Positions 1 to 42,015 of a DNA stretch of 64,000 nt are shown here, in pieces. The stretch lies in contig BSQZ01000078.1 in NCBI GenBank assembly GCA_033239005.1, positions 2,656,542 to 2,720,541 on the forward strand. The letters run 5' to 3'. The DNA is from Lamellibrachia satsuma. Lineage: Eukaryota > Annelida > Polychaeta > Sabellida > Siboglinidae. Made by a program: the position numbers and the translations under genes. Every line of letters starts with the position of its first letter. The stretch's first letter is position 1. Under the pieces are notes generated by a model that saw only the letters and a program-made list of their open reading frames with translations, had not been told where the DNA came from and did not search any database.

Positions 1-1
1 A

Positions 2-29431
<29,430 letters not shown>

Positions 29432-30385
29432 AATGACTAGTGTATCTCCGTGTTAGCTGTGAGTGAAAAGAAAATGTTGTTCCTGGTGGAAACAACAGCT
29501 GTGGCAGACTCTTGTTCTGGTTGTATCTGCTCGTGTCAATATAAAGACATATTTTACTTACACAGCTGTTGGTTATGTTTCACATTGTTGTGTAAACAAC
29601 ATGGGTACATGTGTACAACTGATGAATTATTAGATATCAATAGATCTTTGTATAAGTTTACAAGTCAGCACAATACAAATGAAGGAATACAGGTTGGTGC
29701 CTCCTCAACCAATGCATTGTCTAAGTCAGACCATGAGTTTCTGCGATCAGTTGGCACACTTCGCCTGATACTGTCACCACTGCTGTGTGTATTTACTAAC
29801 GGGGTTCTCAAATGAGAGACCCTTCCTCTGTACTGAACAAATACTCCAGGAAACGATGTGCGTGTCTCAAGATAAGTGCTCCATCAACACCTGCATTATG
29901 CTGCAGGAAATGATTGTTGAACTGAGAGGCACAGACTGTGGGGATTCCTCAAGCTCGTGACATTCCTAGCAATAGCGTTCCTGGGACAGGACAGGTGTGT
30001 AATCAAAGTCCCTGCTGCTGGCTTTGATATCGACGGGATCAAGTGAAGAACTGCCTTGGTTACTTGGTGGGGTCTTGTAAGTTCCTTAAAGCTAAAGTAC
30101 GTCGTTTTTCATTGGTTAACTGAACTGTTTTATGGGACATACTGAATTGATTAGTGTCTACCATATGGTATGGTAATTTTACCTCTTAATATTTTCGAAA
30201 ATACACAATTTGGCAACGAATTAAAGTATTCTAGTTTTACAACATAATGTATATTTAGATACTGCTTTCAGCGTATAAAAGACTGACCAACGCTTTATAA
30301 GTCCGTCAGATTTTCGTTTTATATAATAATTTCTGACAGTAAATATATTACAGCAATAAAGATTAAAACATTACAAGTTTAACCT
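29432..30385 (+). other. NUP133: probable NUP133 3' UTR
   Basis: Follows the TGA at 29429-29431. The first AATAAA on this strand is at 30355-30360, a plausible poly(A) signal about 925 nt after the stop. A 121-codon open stretch at 29450-29815 has no recognisable homology and is best read as untranslated. Confidence 0.55.
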
Positions 30386-30639
30386 TGTTAATATGGATGT
30401 ACTTTGAGAACCAAAAAGAGAATTTGGCATTTTAATTACACGAAACCCCCAACTAGCTAGTGTCAGTTCACCAGTGGACATTGCTGCACGCTCCGTTTAT
30501 TGACGACAGATAAAAGTTGGTCATTATTTGCTTGGTGCTGCTTAATGACACCAAATTATTCAGAACATGAAAAACCAAAACTGTGAAATCTGATAAGTTG
30601 ATTTAGATAATTTAAATGGGTAATAAAGAAAGCAAGAGT

Positions 30640-30990
30640 ATTAAATGGCACATAACTTTGAACAGCAGTAAATGTAAAATTCCAATACACCTTGACAGCC
30701 AAAAATAATATGATTTTAACTTAAAGCTGTTCAGGAAAAGGATCTAGGTGTTTTGATTTCTGATAATTTGAAATGTGAGAAACAAGTTGTTGCTGCATAT
30801 CAACAAGCTATGATGGTTCTACATTTAGTGAAGAGAGCATTTATTTAATAGACATTTTTTTAACATTGTTTATACAACATATATTAGACCACATCTAGAA
30901 TATTGTATACAAGAATGGTCACTTTATTATGCTAAACATATTTTAATACTTGAGAAAGTGCAGCGAACCATAGAACAACTAAACTGGTTA
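30640..30990 (+). mobile_element. LINE ORF2 C-terminal fragment
   Basis: Plus-strand reading with breaks contains EKDLGVLISDNLKCEKQV and later IRPHLEYC and LEKVQR, diagnostic of the post-reverse-transcriptase part of CR1/jockey-like LINE ORF2. Stops and frameshifts make it a dead fragment. The rest of 30,386-31,600 shows no other gene. Confidence 0.7.
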
Positions 30991-31767
30991 TAGCATTTAA
31001 GGAAAATATGTTTATGCAATCAACAACACAACACAGATATAGAAATATGAAAAGGCCAAATGAATGACGTTTATTGTGGGGATTAAGGATAAGCCCACTT
31101 TCAAAGAAATGTAAAACAAAGAAATGTGGGCTCCACAACCCAACGCCAGGCTGACTACGCCCAATGCGAGCCTCCTGGATGTCGGGTTCAGTAGAGCCCA
31201 CATTTCACCACAAAGCTGTAGCAGTATTCCTAGAACAAATAAAAGAAACAATGGCATTACTATTGTCATGGAACACCCTTAAACCAAATAGCATAATGCC
31301 CTACATGCTATCACGCAGTCTATGAATACAACTACCTGCTTAAAAATACACTAGCTCTAACTGGAATAACTACAAAGGTGGGGCCAATTCGCCTGTATAT
31401 ACACGAACGCACGCACACACACACACTGTATAATTAATACTTAGCTGCACCAACATGAGTGCATAGGCAAAATATTTCACGGCAGAAAATGCCGCTTTAT
31501 ATTTTAAATTATTATTTTTTTACAACAGGAAGTGGAAATTCATCCATTATTTCCTGTGGTTGACATTCTCTGTTATTATATACAGTACCTATTATTTACA
31601 TTGATGATCAACAACCGGCTCGTGCATGTGGAGATACACCAAGCCGAAAATATTTGATGGCGGAATAATTTTACGCCGACACCGTCACAATGAAAAGTAC
31701 ACATTAAAAATCATTCCCCTATGGACTAGAGCAATAAGCCAGCTAGCTGCCAGGAAGCAGGTGTTAA

Positions 31768-31807
31768 CCACTGACCTATATAATAATAATATTATATAGG
31801 TCAGTGG
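31768..31807. repeat. 40-bp AT-cored palindrome
   Basis: CCACTGACCTATATAAT is mirrored by ATTATATAGGTCAGTGG around a short AATAAT core. A cruciform or MITE remnant. The rest of 31,600-32,380 shows no gene. Confidence 0.9.
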
Positions 31808-32383
31808 TGTGAACCACAGTTTCGTCCAATGGCGTGACACATAGGGTAGTACTGTTTATGGTGTGAACATAGCATGTTACAAATAGTTGTCTAACATATG
31901 TAAGTAATTAAGTAAGCCAATTTATTTCCTCCTCATCATCGTGTACAATATAAGGCAAACAAAAGTAATGAAGATGAGGTGGCTACCAGAGAAGTATAAA
32001 CTTATGGGTCTGGTAGCTAGTGACAATGACATCAGGAACCAATTCACTTGAAGATTTGTCAATGTCATTTGTTCTTAATGGACCATCATCATCATCATTA
32101 TCATCAATCCCGTAACCAGTAGTGTCGTTGGACCATGGCCACCATATTGGTCATTTGGGTGAGGTTGGTCCCAGCAATTGTGTTTTAAGTGTGGGCAGTT
32201 GGGTTGTTCATACTGGAATGAGCATCGTGCATTAGTGTTAAACTCTTCAAGACAAACATTTTGGAGGCTTGCTGGAGAAAGTTGTGGGACAACGAATATG
32301 GTTATTTCCTATGTGGCTTACAGCTGTACGAATCGACAGAAGACAGGATCTGACAACTCTTTTCACAGTTAAGAATCCTCAAC

Positions 32384-32541
32384 TGTACAAACAGTTTAGT
32401 TGGCTGTTAGCACAAACATGCACTAGTGCCATCAATTGTACAAACAGTTTAGTTGGCTGTTAGCACAAACATGCACTAGTGCCATCAATTGTACAAACAG
32501 TTTAGTTGGCTGTCAGCACAAACATGCACTAGTGCCATCAA
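32384..32541. repeat. 53-bp tandem repeat, 3 copies
   Basis: TGTACAAACAGTTTAGTTGG at 32384, 32437 and 32490 with the same continuation. Confidence 0.9.
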
Positions 32542-32710
32542 TTCAGAAGCATAACAGTTTTAGACATCGCATTTGGCACACTGTGCAAATTTAAAGTAAA
32601 TTACTTAAGCGTGATGAACCCCTTTACAACAACTTATTTAATAGTTATGTTATTATATAGAGACCTAGAACGCCACATTTATACAAAAATGTTTAATGAG
32701 CGGTGTGTGG

Positions 32711-34440
32711 CAGTGGTCCCACCTCTCACCTAATGTATTGGAAGATGGGGAAACAGTGGTCCCACCTCCAATCTCCCACCTAATGTGTTGGAAGATGGGG
32801 AAACAGTGGTCTCACCTCCCATCTCCCACCTAATGTGTTGGAAGATGGGGAAACAGTGGTCTCACCTCCCATCTCCAACCTAATGTATTGGAAGATGAGG
32901 AAACAGTGGTCCCACCTCCCATCTCCCACCTAATGTGTTGGAAGATGGGGAAACAGTGGTCCCACCTCCCATCTCCCACCTAATGTGTTGGAAGATGGGG
33001 AAACAGTGGTCTCACCTCCCATCTCCAACCTAATGTGTTGGAAGTTGGGGAAACAGTGGTCTCACCTCCCATCTCCCATCTAATGTGTTGGAAGATGGGG
33101 AAACAGTGGTCTCACCTCCCATCTCCAACCTAATGTGTTGGAAGATGCGGAAACAGTGGTCTCACCTCCCATCTCCCACCTAATGTGTTGGAAGATGGGG
33201 AAACAGTGGTCTCACCTCCCATCTCCAACCTAATGTATTGGAAGATGAGGAAACAGTGGTCCCACCTCCCATCTCCCACCCAATGTGTTGGAAGATGGGG
33301 AAACAGTGGTCTCACCTCCCATCTCCAACCTAATGTGTTGGAAGATGGGGAAACAGTGGTCTCACCTCCCATCTCCCACCCAATGTGTTGGAAGATGGGG
33401 AAACAGTGGTCTCACCTCCCATCTCCCACCCAATGTGTTGGAAGATGGGGAAACAGTGGTCTCACCTCCCATCTCCAACCTAATGTGTTGGAAGATGGGG
33501 AAACAGTGGTCTCACCTCCCATCTCCCACCTAATGTATTGGAAGATGAGGAAACAGTGGTCCCACCTCCCATCTCCCACCCAATGTGTTGGAAGATGGGG
33601 AAACAGTGGTCTCACCTCCCATCTCCAACCTAATGTGTTGGAAGATGGGGAAACAGTGGTCTCACCTCCCATCTCCCACCTAATGTGTTGGAAGATGGGG
33701 AAACAGTGGTCTCACCTCCCATCTCCAACCTAATGTGTTGGAAGATGGGGAAACAGTGGTCCCACCTCCCATCTCCCTCCTAATGTATTGGAAGATGTGG
33801 AAACAGTGGTCTCACCTCCCATCTCCCACCTAATGTGTTGGAAGATGGGGAAACAGTGGTCTCACCTCCCATCTCCAACCTAATGTGTTGGAAGATGGGG
33901 AAACAGTGGTCTCACCTCCCATCTCCCACCTAATGTGTTGGAAGATGGGGAAACAGTGGTCTCACCTCCCATCTCCAACCTAATGTGTTGGAAGATGGGG
34001 AAACAGTGGTCCCACCTCCCACCTAATGTGTTGGAAGATGATGAAACAGTGGTCCCACCTCCCATCTCCCACCTAATGTGTTGGAAGGTGCGGAAACAGT
34101 GGTCACACCTCCCATCTCCCACCTAATGTATTGGAAGATGGGGAAACAGTGGTCCCATCTCCCACCTAATGTGTTGGAAGATGGGGAAACAGTGGTCCCA
34201 CCTAATGTATTGGAAGATGGGGAAACAGTGGTCTCACCTCCCATCTCCCACCTAATGTGTTGGAAGATGGGGAAACAGTGGTCCCACCTCCCATCTCCCA
34301 CCTAATGTGTTGGAAGATGGGGAAACAGTGGTCCCACCTCCCGTCTCCCACCTAATGTGTTGGAAGATGGGGAAACAGTGGTCCCACCTCTCATCTCCCA
34401 CCTAATGTGTTGGAACATGGGGAAACAGTGGTCCCACCTC
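32711..34440. repeat. 50-bp minisatellite, about 35 copies
   Basis: Unit GAAGATGGGGAAACAGTGGT plus CTCACCTCCCATCTCCAACC and TAATGTGTTG, with shortened units at 34.0-34.2 kb. Long open frames here follow from the repeat. Confidence 0.97.
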
Positions 34441-35019
34441 CCATCACCAAAGCTAATCTTGTTTAAGAGCACATGATCTTAATAGATGTGCTCATCCACC
34501 AGAGAGTGAATGTATTATAGTGATTTAAAGGTCACATTAACGAGACATGTACCCATTGTATATTTAATACACTCTGAAGTTATTTGGTATTATATATGAT
34601 GAAGACTGGGTGCTGTACGGTTATATATGGTATGTGCCTGCATCACAGTATGATGTTATAAATTAATGAATACGTCAATAACAAGTTATGAAGTTAATTG
34701 TTGAAATGGACTGTTTTAGTCACACAAAAACAAGGCAGACACGAACATGTAAACAGGTACATATGGTGAGCTTCAGTTAAGTAGGATTGCTGCCAGGAAG
34801 CGACACAAAAACGTAACAGCCATGGACCATTAGTCTTGTCTGTGGGAGAGTAGTTTAAATTGTTACTGTTCAGAAAATGATAATTATATAGTTCTCTGGA
34901 ATTCTCAGGAGAAGGCAGCTGGTGTAGTCTATTGGACAGACACTGCGTGTGTCCGAGGAGATAGAGTACCGAGCCAGCTGGGGCTGGGAAGTCGGTGTCT
35001 GTTAACTATGATGTGGGCG

Positions 35020-35640
35020 TACCTTGACTGACCAGCAGTGGATGCTGGTTCAGCCAAGGATGACCGACCAGCAGTGGATGCTGGCTCAGCCAAGGATGAC
35101 CGACCAGCAGTGGATGCTGGCTCAGCCAAGGATGACCGACCAGCAGTGGATGCTGGCTCAGCCAAGGATGACCGACCAGCAGTGGATGCTGGCTCAGCCA
35201 AGGATGACCGACCAGCAGTGGATGCTGGCTCAGCCAAGGATGACCGACCGGCAGTGGATGCTGGCTCAGTCAAGGATGACCAACCAGCAGTGGATGCTGG
35301 CTCAGCCAAGGATGACCGACCAGCAGTGGATGATGGCTCAGCCAAGGATGACCGACCAGCAGTGGATGCTGGCTCAGCCAAGGATGACCGACCAGCAGTG
35401 GATGCTGGCTCAGCCAAAGATGACCGAACAGCAGTTGATGCTGGCTTAGCCAAAGATGACCGACCAGCAGTTGATGTTGGCTCAGCCAAAGATGACCACC
35501 AGCAGTAGATGCTGGCTCAGCCAAGGATGACCGAACAGCAGTTGATGCTGGCTTAGCCAAAGATGACCGACCAGCAGTGGATGCTGGTTCAGCCAAAGAT
35601 GACCGACCAGCTGTGGATGCTGGCTCAGTCAAGGATGATA
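35020..35640. repeat. 36-bp minisatellite, about 17 copies
   Basis: Unit CGACCAGCAGTGGATGCTGG plus CTCAGCCAAGGATGAC. One plus-strand frame reads DRPAVDAGSAKD repeats over about 156 codons and the minus strand is open as well. No start context, splice sites or homology support a gene. Confidence 0.93.
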
Positions 35641-35649
35641 ACAGTATGG

Positions 35650-36960
35650 TATGAATACTTGAGGGAAGTTGCTCTGGTGGTGTGGCCAGAAGAAAATGGT
35701 GTAGGCGTAGAACTAAGATATAGGGAGATAGAAAGTAGAAGGAATTATAAGAGGTAGAACAGAATAGGAAGAAAGAAGACACAATTGTACTTGGAGTTGA
35801 ACGATGATTGTATGTCTACAATAAAACGTGTTTGCCATGACTGGCCGAAACCTAGAGTTCTGTTTATATTTAAACAATTAAGTATGATTCAGTCCTATTC
35901 CTGGGAATTGTTCGGCAAGAGAGCGAGTGCTGATTATAGTTATAGGTGCTACGTTCGAATGTTTTGGCAGTTCAACGGGATGAGACAGAACGAGTCAGAC
36001 TTGCTTATTATGTAATGTTACATCCAAGACAATGAAGCCTCTAATATTACAATGTGTCAACCGATATAAGGGCTGAGCGGTCTTGTTTTACTAACGGGTG
36101 TTCATAATGGGACTTTCGCGGTGACTTCATGCACAGATCACGTGATCGTTTCGCGGCGACTGGTTGGTTGGTTTTCTTTGTATTTCGCCGAATACGTTTC
36201 TAGTTTGTTTTGTATTTTACACGTTTTTAAACATGCCTACAAAACCATGGCTGTGTCCTGTACGTGTTGTTGTGGGATGTACCGATCGCTGTGTGGATTC
36301 CTCAGTGTAATTTTATCTGATGGAAAACGAAGAGAACTCTAGCCGGCCGTATTTAAATGAAAGACATTTAAACTTTGAACCGTGTCAATAGTTAATATTG
36401 CCAATGGAGATATTCCATTCATAAATGTTGGCAACTGTTATATAAAAAAGCAGAATGTCATTGACCCCACTCACGGGTATTAATACTTCTGAATCTGAAG
36501 ATCGTGCGCAGCGTAATTTGATGAAGACAGTCCTTTGTCCGTAAAGCAAATAACAAACTTTATACAACTTAAACTTAGTTAAAAGAATAAAAACACGGCG
36601 AAGGTTGCTATAACCGTTGAATGCAACCCTCTGGCTCCCGACCAACTGCAGACGAAAAGGCGTTGGGTGTGGGCAGGTTGATGATGTAATCTTTGAGGGT
36701 GTTCCATTCGATGACGGTCTTTACAAAGAATGAGCCTCTATATATGAGTCAGTCTTGGAAGGGGTACTTCGAAGCAACGGCTTTTGTTAGTGAATGCTCA
36801 CCTGGCGTACTGCGCATGTGCAAAATTGATGTCATCTGTTGGTAAACATGAAAGCCCCTATTTATGTCAGTGACCGCGATATAAATCGGCTGCGCTGAAC
36901 TACTCTACCTCTGTCGGCCAGCGGACCAGTCGCAGGTGGGTGTCATGATGGGTGGGAGGG
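35650..36960. other. intergenic, no gene seen
   Basis: AT-rich single-copy-like sequence. A TATAAA-like word at about 36,879 (GATATAAATC) has no open frame after it. Confidence 0.4.
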
Positions 36961-36984
36961 TGGGTGGGTGGATGGATGGTATAT

Positions 36985-37150
36985 ATCAGGCTTGTCAACA
37001 AATGCATATCAACGCATTTGAATGCAAATGCAAATGTTGCACTTGATTCAAATGCAAATGTCATTTTCCAGGAACGCATGCAAATGCAAAAGTTTTGGGG
37101 TTGCACTCAAATGCAAATGTTTTAGTTACACATTTACAAATGCATTTTAA
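36985..37150. repeat. cluster of ATGCAAAT words
   Basis: Five exact ATGCAAAT octamers start at 37022, 37028, 37052, 37078 and 37111, after CAGGCTTGTCAACAAATGC. This could be the subterminal repeat of a hAT-like element or a POU-factor site cluster. Confidence 0.6.
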
Positions 37151-37487
37151 TTAAATTCAGATGTTTTGCCTTTATATTATTATTTTTTTTATTATTTGGA
37201 GAAAAAACAACATAATATACACAAATACATTATTAATTTATTTACTAAATACAGTAGTACATTCTTTTAACCGTAATTACTGTAATTAGCAGATCAGTTA
37301 TTTTTACGATAGTGACTGTTGCTACTTATAGTGCAAATGAACTGCACTACTCACGTGTAATATGTACATGTTCTTTGGGATATGTTGGAGTACCAAAAAA
37401 TACCCATTGGAATATTATAACGACATCTGATTAGGTATTATATTTACCAAGGCTCGTGACCACGTATACCTGGTTACTCGTTACTAG

Positions 37488-37628
37488 AGTGTTACTGTTC
37501 CCTAGACTCCCGGGGCATGCAGTGTTACTGTTCCCTAGACTCCCGGGGCATGCAGTGTTACTGTTCCCTAGACTCCCAGGGCATGCAGTGTTACTGTTCC
37601 CTAGACTCCCCGGGGCATGCAGTGTTAC
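37488..37628. repeat. 33-bp tandem repeat, 4 copies
   Basis: TGTTACTGTTCCCTAGACTC plus CCGGGGCATGCAG repeated four times. Confidence 0.92.
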
Positions 37629-37904
37629 TGCTTAATGGTAACTTGACATTACAGCAGTGTATGTCGCATGGTGTTTACGTTGTAGATTTGGGTTAATCCA
37701 CGGAACTGTTAAAGCCCGATTGCTGACTGCAAATACCAGTCATTGGTTGTGGAAATATATTAATGTTTTATACGTTGATAGACGGTGTGAGCTATTTATC
37801 TAATAGATCACAGGTTCTAGAGAAAGTGCATATTTCTTCTAGTCTACCTAACGAGCTATATCGACGACAGCGTACTAGGTTAAAACCGCTGCCTCAACTG
37901 ATTT

Positions 37905-38260
37905 AGCCTATCGCAAATCCGGTTCATTGGTGTCCAAATATGTAGTCTGTGAATGGCAAAATAGTGGATATCCAAAATGGTAAACACTGTGTGGGTCAAT
38001 GCTGATCGTGGGCGTGACTTCCATCCTCTCGCCGATCACATGACAAAGTTACGAAATTTCACCAAGGAAGAAAATTGTGATTTTTCAGCAATTGTATTTT
38101 CACTTCAGTTAATGCTTGAACAAGCAGTAACTTATTTAATAGTTTGTCTGATGAGCTAGCATGTTGCAGTGCATACTATGTAGGTTTTATTTTACAAAAT
38201 TAATTTGAAATGAGGCTAGCAAAAAAATCGAATTGATTAAGCACCTTTAAAATATGTCTA
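37905..38260. repeat. dispersed repeat family copy
   Basis: GCAAATCCGGTTCATTGGTG, TAATAGTTTGTCTGATGAGC and TAGCATGTTGCAGTGCATAC match the copies at 25.1 and 28.2 kb. The stretch 38,260-39,550 that follows shows no recognisable gene; an AATAAA lies near 39,467. Confidence 0.55.
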
Positions 38261-39551
38261 TACCCTGCATATGGGTTATCATGTTTTGGGCACCATATCT
38301 GGTTTGGCCGGACCAGATGTGGGTGTGGTAGAACTTGCATTGGTACCATAGGTAGTCATGTTGTTTTTACCTCGCGAATATGTAGGTACGAACTATATAA
38401 TGTTTGGTTTAAAATATCACAGTGTTTTACTGCTGTACAATGTACCCTTCGTCACAGCTTTCAGGTTCTGCTGAGACAAATCTCTGACCCTGACAAGTCT
38501 AATATGACTAATGTACTAGAGGGCAGCATTGTCCATGCATATGGTAGTATGGATGTTCAATGTTGCTTATATGTTGGACATTGTATAGTTGTGGTATTGT
38601 TTAGCCTATTTAATACGTATTTTAGGTAGTTGCTTCAATTGTAAGCATTATTGTCTTTCTGTGTTTAATCACGACAATCTGCGCTGTAAGTAACATGATA
38701 TTGTACATCTAGATTTATTAGATATATATTGGTGTTCATCACTGGTTATTATATTAATACGCCATTATACGATATGCTTTGATATGGCTAGTCAATATTT
38801 GTTGTATTGTAGGTTAGTTTAACAAGTTGTTACATATGTAAAGAGCGCAGCAGTGTAACCAACTTTATAACTTGTAATACTTCTGTAACTAGTAAGAAGT
38901 TGATTATTGATTGCAGTGGACACACTGCATGTCCAGCTCTCTGGTGGGAAGATTATTAATTGGTTATTTGATGGAAAGATTATTAATTGGTTATCTATTT
39001 AACTTAGTGGACAGCTTCAACAATTGGAAGTCGTTCTAGTCAAGTCACATTCTTGTGTCTTCGGAAAGGAGTTGACTTCCGTCGAACTGGATACTTGAAG
39101 ATTAATATAGATGTATATTGAGACAATGCCTGACATTACGATAAGACCTAATGAATATACTAGCTTGTGTGTGGGTAGAATCAATATCTGCTGAACTTTG
39201 CCGATGTTAACTTGATGTTAATGTATGTGAAACGTCTGCTATAAAATCAACTAATCAGATGTAGTCTGGAAGCGTAGTAGTAGGAAAAAGCAGGACTCAG
39301 ATCAGGACGATGTAATGTAATATGCTGGCTCAATAGCCAGCAAAGACGAAGCTGTGTTAACTTAGTTTCCATTCTAAGAAGAAATGCGGATGGAAGGAAG
39401 ATGAGCATGTTTAGCAATGATGTAGAGACAAGCTGATTGTGACTGTGTAATTAGTTATTATGTTTAATAAATTCTTGCACAGTCAAGACGGACTTGGAAC
39501 CTCTCTGAAGATTATCTATAAATGACAAACCCACTGCAACTGGTGTAACAT

Positions 39552-41880
39552 TTATATCTGAATCACAATTCCGCCAGAATCGGGATGCCGGAGATCTTCT
39601 TCTTTACTCCGTTGAATGCCTTTGTGTATTCTTGTGACCAGTTCCATTCCGCATTTTGCCAGTGCTCGTATTGGTTCCAGGTCGCTTGCTAGATCTGGCA
39701 TGAACCGCCTGAAAGACTGTATCATGCCACAAAATCGTTTGTGCCGGCATAATTGCCTTGACTTTTCCGTCATCTGTCCTGATGCCTTCATTGGTTATCT
39801 TGTATCCCATGAATGCCGCTTTGTCATCGTTCAGCTTAGTGGATCTCGCTAGACACCCCAGTTTTCATCATGCATGTCAACGCATCCAGTCACGAGGATA
39901 ACATCGGCTATGCATACAACACCTGTCAGACCTTCCAATGCCTCGTTCAGCCGCTTCTGCAATATCTCACGACTTTGAGACCAAATGGCAATCTGGCCCA
40001 TCGATATCAACCAAATGGGGTAATCATCGTCGTCAGCTTGTTAGACTCAGTGTCAAGCTCAACGCGCCAGAACGCTTCCTGCACGTCAACTTTGCTGAAG
40101 ACTTTGACATTGTTCAGGTTGGGTAAGATTTCATCGAGATTTGGCAACTTGTAGTGTTCCCTCATAAGTGCCTAATTCAGCGGTTGTGGGTCAGTGCATA
40201 ATCGTAACTTGCCATTCTGCTTATATATCACTGCCATCTGGCTGACCCACGGGGTCGGCTCCTCTACTGTCTATGTATCACTGCCATCTGGCTGACCCAC
40301 GGGGTCGGCTCCTCTACTGTCTATGTATCACTGCCATCTGGCTGACCCACGGGGTCGGCTCCTCTACTGTCTATGTCTCACTGCCATCTGGCTGATCCAC
40401 GGGGTCGTCTCCTCTACTGTCTGTGTATCACTGCCATCTGGGTGACCCACGGGGTCGGCTTCTCTACTGTCTATGTATCACTGCCATCTGGCTGACCCAC
40501 GGGGTCGTCTCCTCTACTGTCTATGTATCACTGCCATCTGGCTGACCCACGGGGTCGGCTCCTCTAATGTCTGTGTATCACTGCCATCTGGCTGACCCAC
40601 GGGGTCGGCTCCTCTACTGTCTGTGTATCACTGCCATCTGGCTGACCCACGGGGTCGGCTCCTCTAATGTCTGTGTATCACTGCCATCTGGCTGACCCAC
40701 GGGGTCGGCTCCTCTACTGTCTGTGTATCACTGCCATCTGGCTGACCCACGGGGTCGGCTCCTCTACTGTCTCTGTATCACTGCCATCTGGCTGACCCAC
40801 GGGGTCGGCTCCTCTACTGTCTGTGTATCACTGCCATCTGGCTGACCCACGGGGTCGGCTCCTCTACTGTCTGTGTATCACTGCCATCTGGCTGACCCAC
40901 GGGGTCGGCTCCTCTACTGTCTGTGTATCACTGCCATCTGGCTGACCCACGGGGTCGGCTCCTCTACTGTTTATATATCACTGCCATCTGGCTGACCCAC
41001 GGGGTCGGCTCCTCTATTGTCTGTGTATCACTGCCATCTGGCTGACCCACGGGGTCGGCTCCTCTGCTGATATTAACACACCTCACTTCACAAGTGTGTC
41101 CAGTTGTGCCCTCATGGGTTTCTGAAGAGTTATTGGCAGTCTTCGACTCGGCAATACTTTTGGTAACACGCAAGGATCAGTCTTCAGGGTTGGCATTCCC
41201 AGTCTTCCCAAATCTCCCATTTCATGTTTACAGGCTGTCTGATAGTTCAGGGCGCATTAAATACTAAGTTTCGTAGGGGTGCATCTCCCTTTACCACCAA
41301 CGGCGTTCAGCGTAGTCTTCTTTCGATCACGGATCATCGTTTTCCGGCTGTGCTCTCGTTCACTTGATTTTGTTTTACCTCCGCAACGAACTTATCTCTA
41401 TGAACCGTTAGCAGGCCCATTTCCTGTACAAGAGATATGCCAGCGGGTTTCTCCAGTCTTTGTGTTTGTCACGGCAAGTGTTGACACACCTTTTGGCGTC
41501 ATTCTCGAACCATTCCACATAACCAATTATCCGTTTGACTGGCATACTTGGTGTCTGCAGACATATTGTTGCGTTATAATATTTACGTCTGCACCGGTGT
41601 CTAGTTGGAAACGTACAGTCGTTTACTTTCATGCGAACTGTGATTTGCCCCTTTGTCGTGTCTTGGACAACTCCATGTGTCGGCAGCCATTCCGTATCAC
41701 TGTTTTCATGGTCCATTGAACGTACATTTCCCCGCTTCTTTTTGCATTTCCGGCTGAAATGGTTTCTGCCGTTGCAATAGGAACACTGCTTGCCGGATAG
41801 TTCGTTTTGTGTTTGTAGCCAAAAAAAATAAACACATTATTTGCCCTCCAGCCCGGGCAAACAATGTGTAAACTGATATT
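39552..41880 (-). mobile_element. decayed Ty3/Gypsy-type retroelement (zinc knuckle, protease, RT)
   Basis: Read on the minus strand from 41,880 downwards: a CCHC knuckle (CX2CX4HX4C, about 41,740-41,800), an aspartic-protease-like segment with LDTGAD (about 41,590-41,620), then reverse-transcriptase-like segments at 41,160-41,060 and 40,240-39,550, including a palm-to-connection region with SFRRFMPDLASDLEPIRAL. Several frameshifts, in-frame stops and the insertion of a 50-bp array break the frame. No integrase or LTR pair was recognised. Confidence 0.75.
40230..41065. repeat. 50-bp minisatellite arisen inside the RT segment, about 17 copies
   Basis: Unit TATCACTGCCATCTGGCTGA plus CCCACGGGGTCGGCTCCTCT and ACTGTCTGTG. 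It is the reverse complement of the coding stretch read as EEPTPWVSQMAVIY at both array edges. A period of 50 shifts frame at each unit. Confidence 0.92.
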
Positions 41881-42015
41881 CACTTAAAACATGTATTGAA
41901 AGTATCTAGCAATGAACATAATAAAATAATAGTGAACTTAATACAATTGTCCGGGCTGGGGACAATCAGTATTCTTTTCGAAGGAACAAATCTGTTTAAG
42001 ATAACAATGCCTGGG

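Noticed and set aside
29450..29815. 121-codon frame just after the NUP133 stop
   Set aside because: No homology recognised, and it fits inside the 3' UTR.
33185..33733. 182-codon VSPPIS...QWSHLPSPT frame
   Set aside because: Product of the 50-bp minisatellite; no splice or start context.
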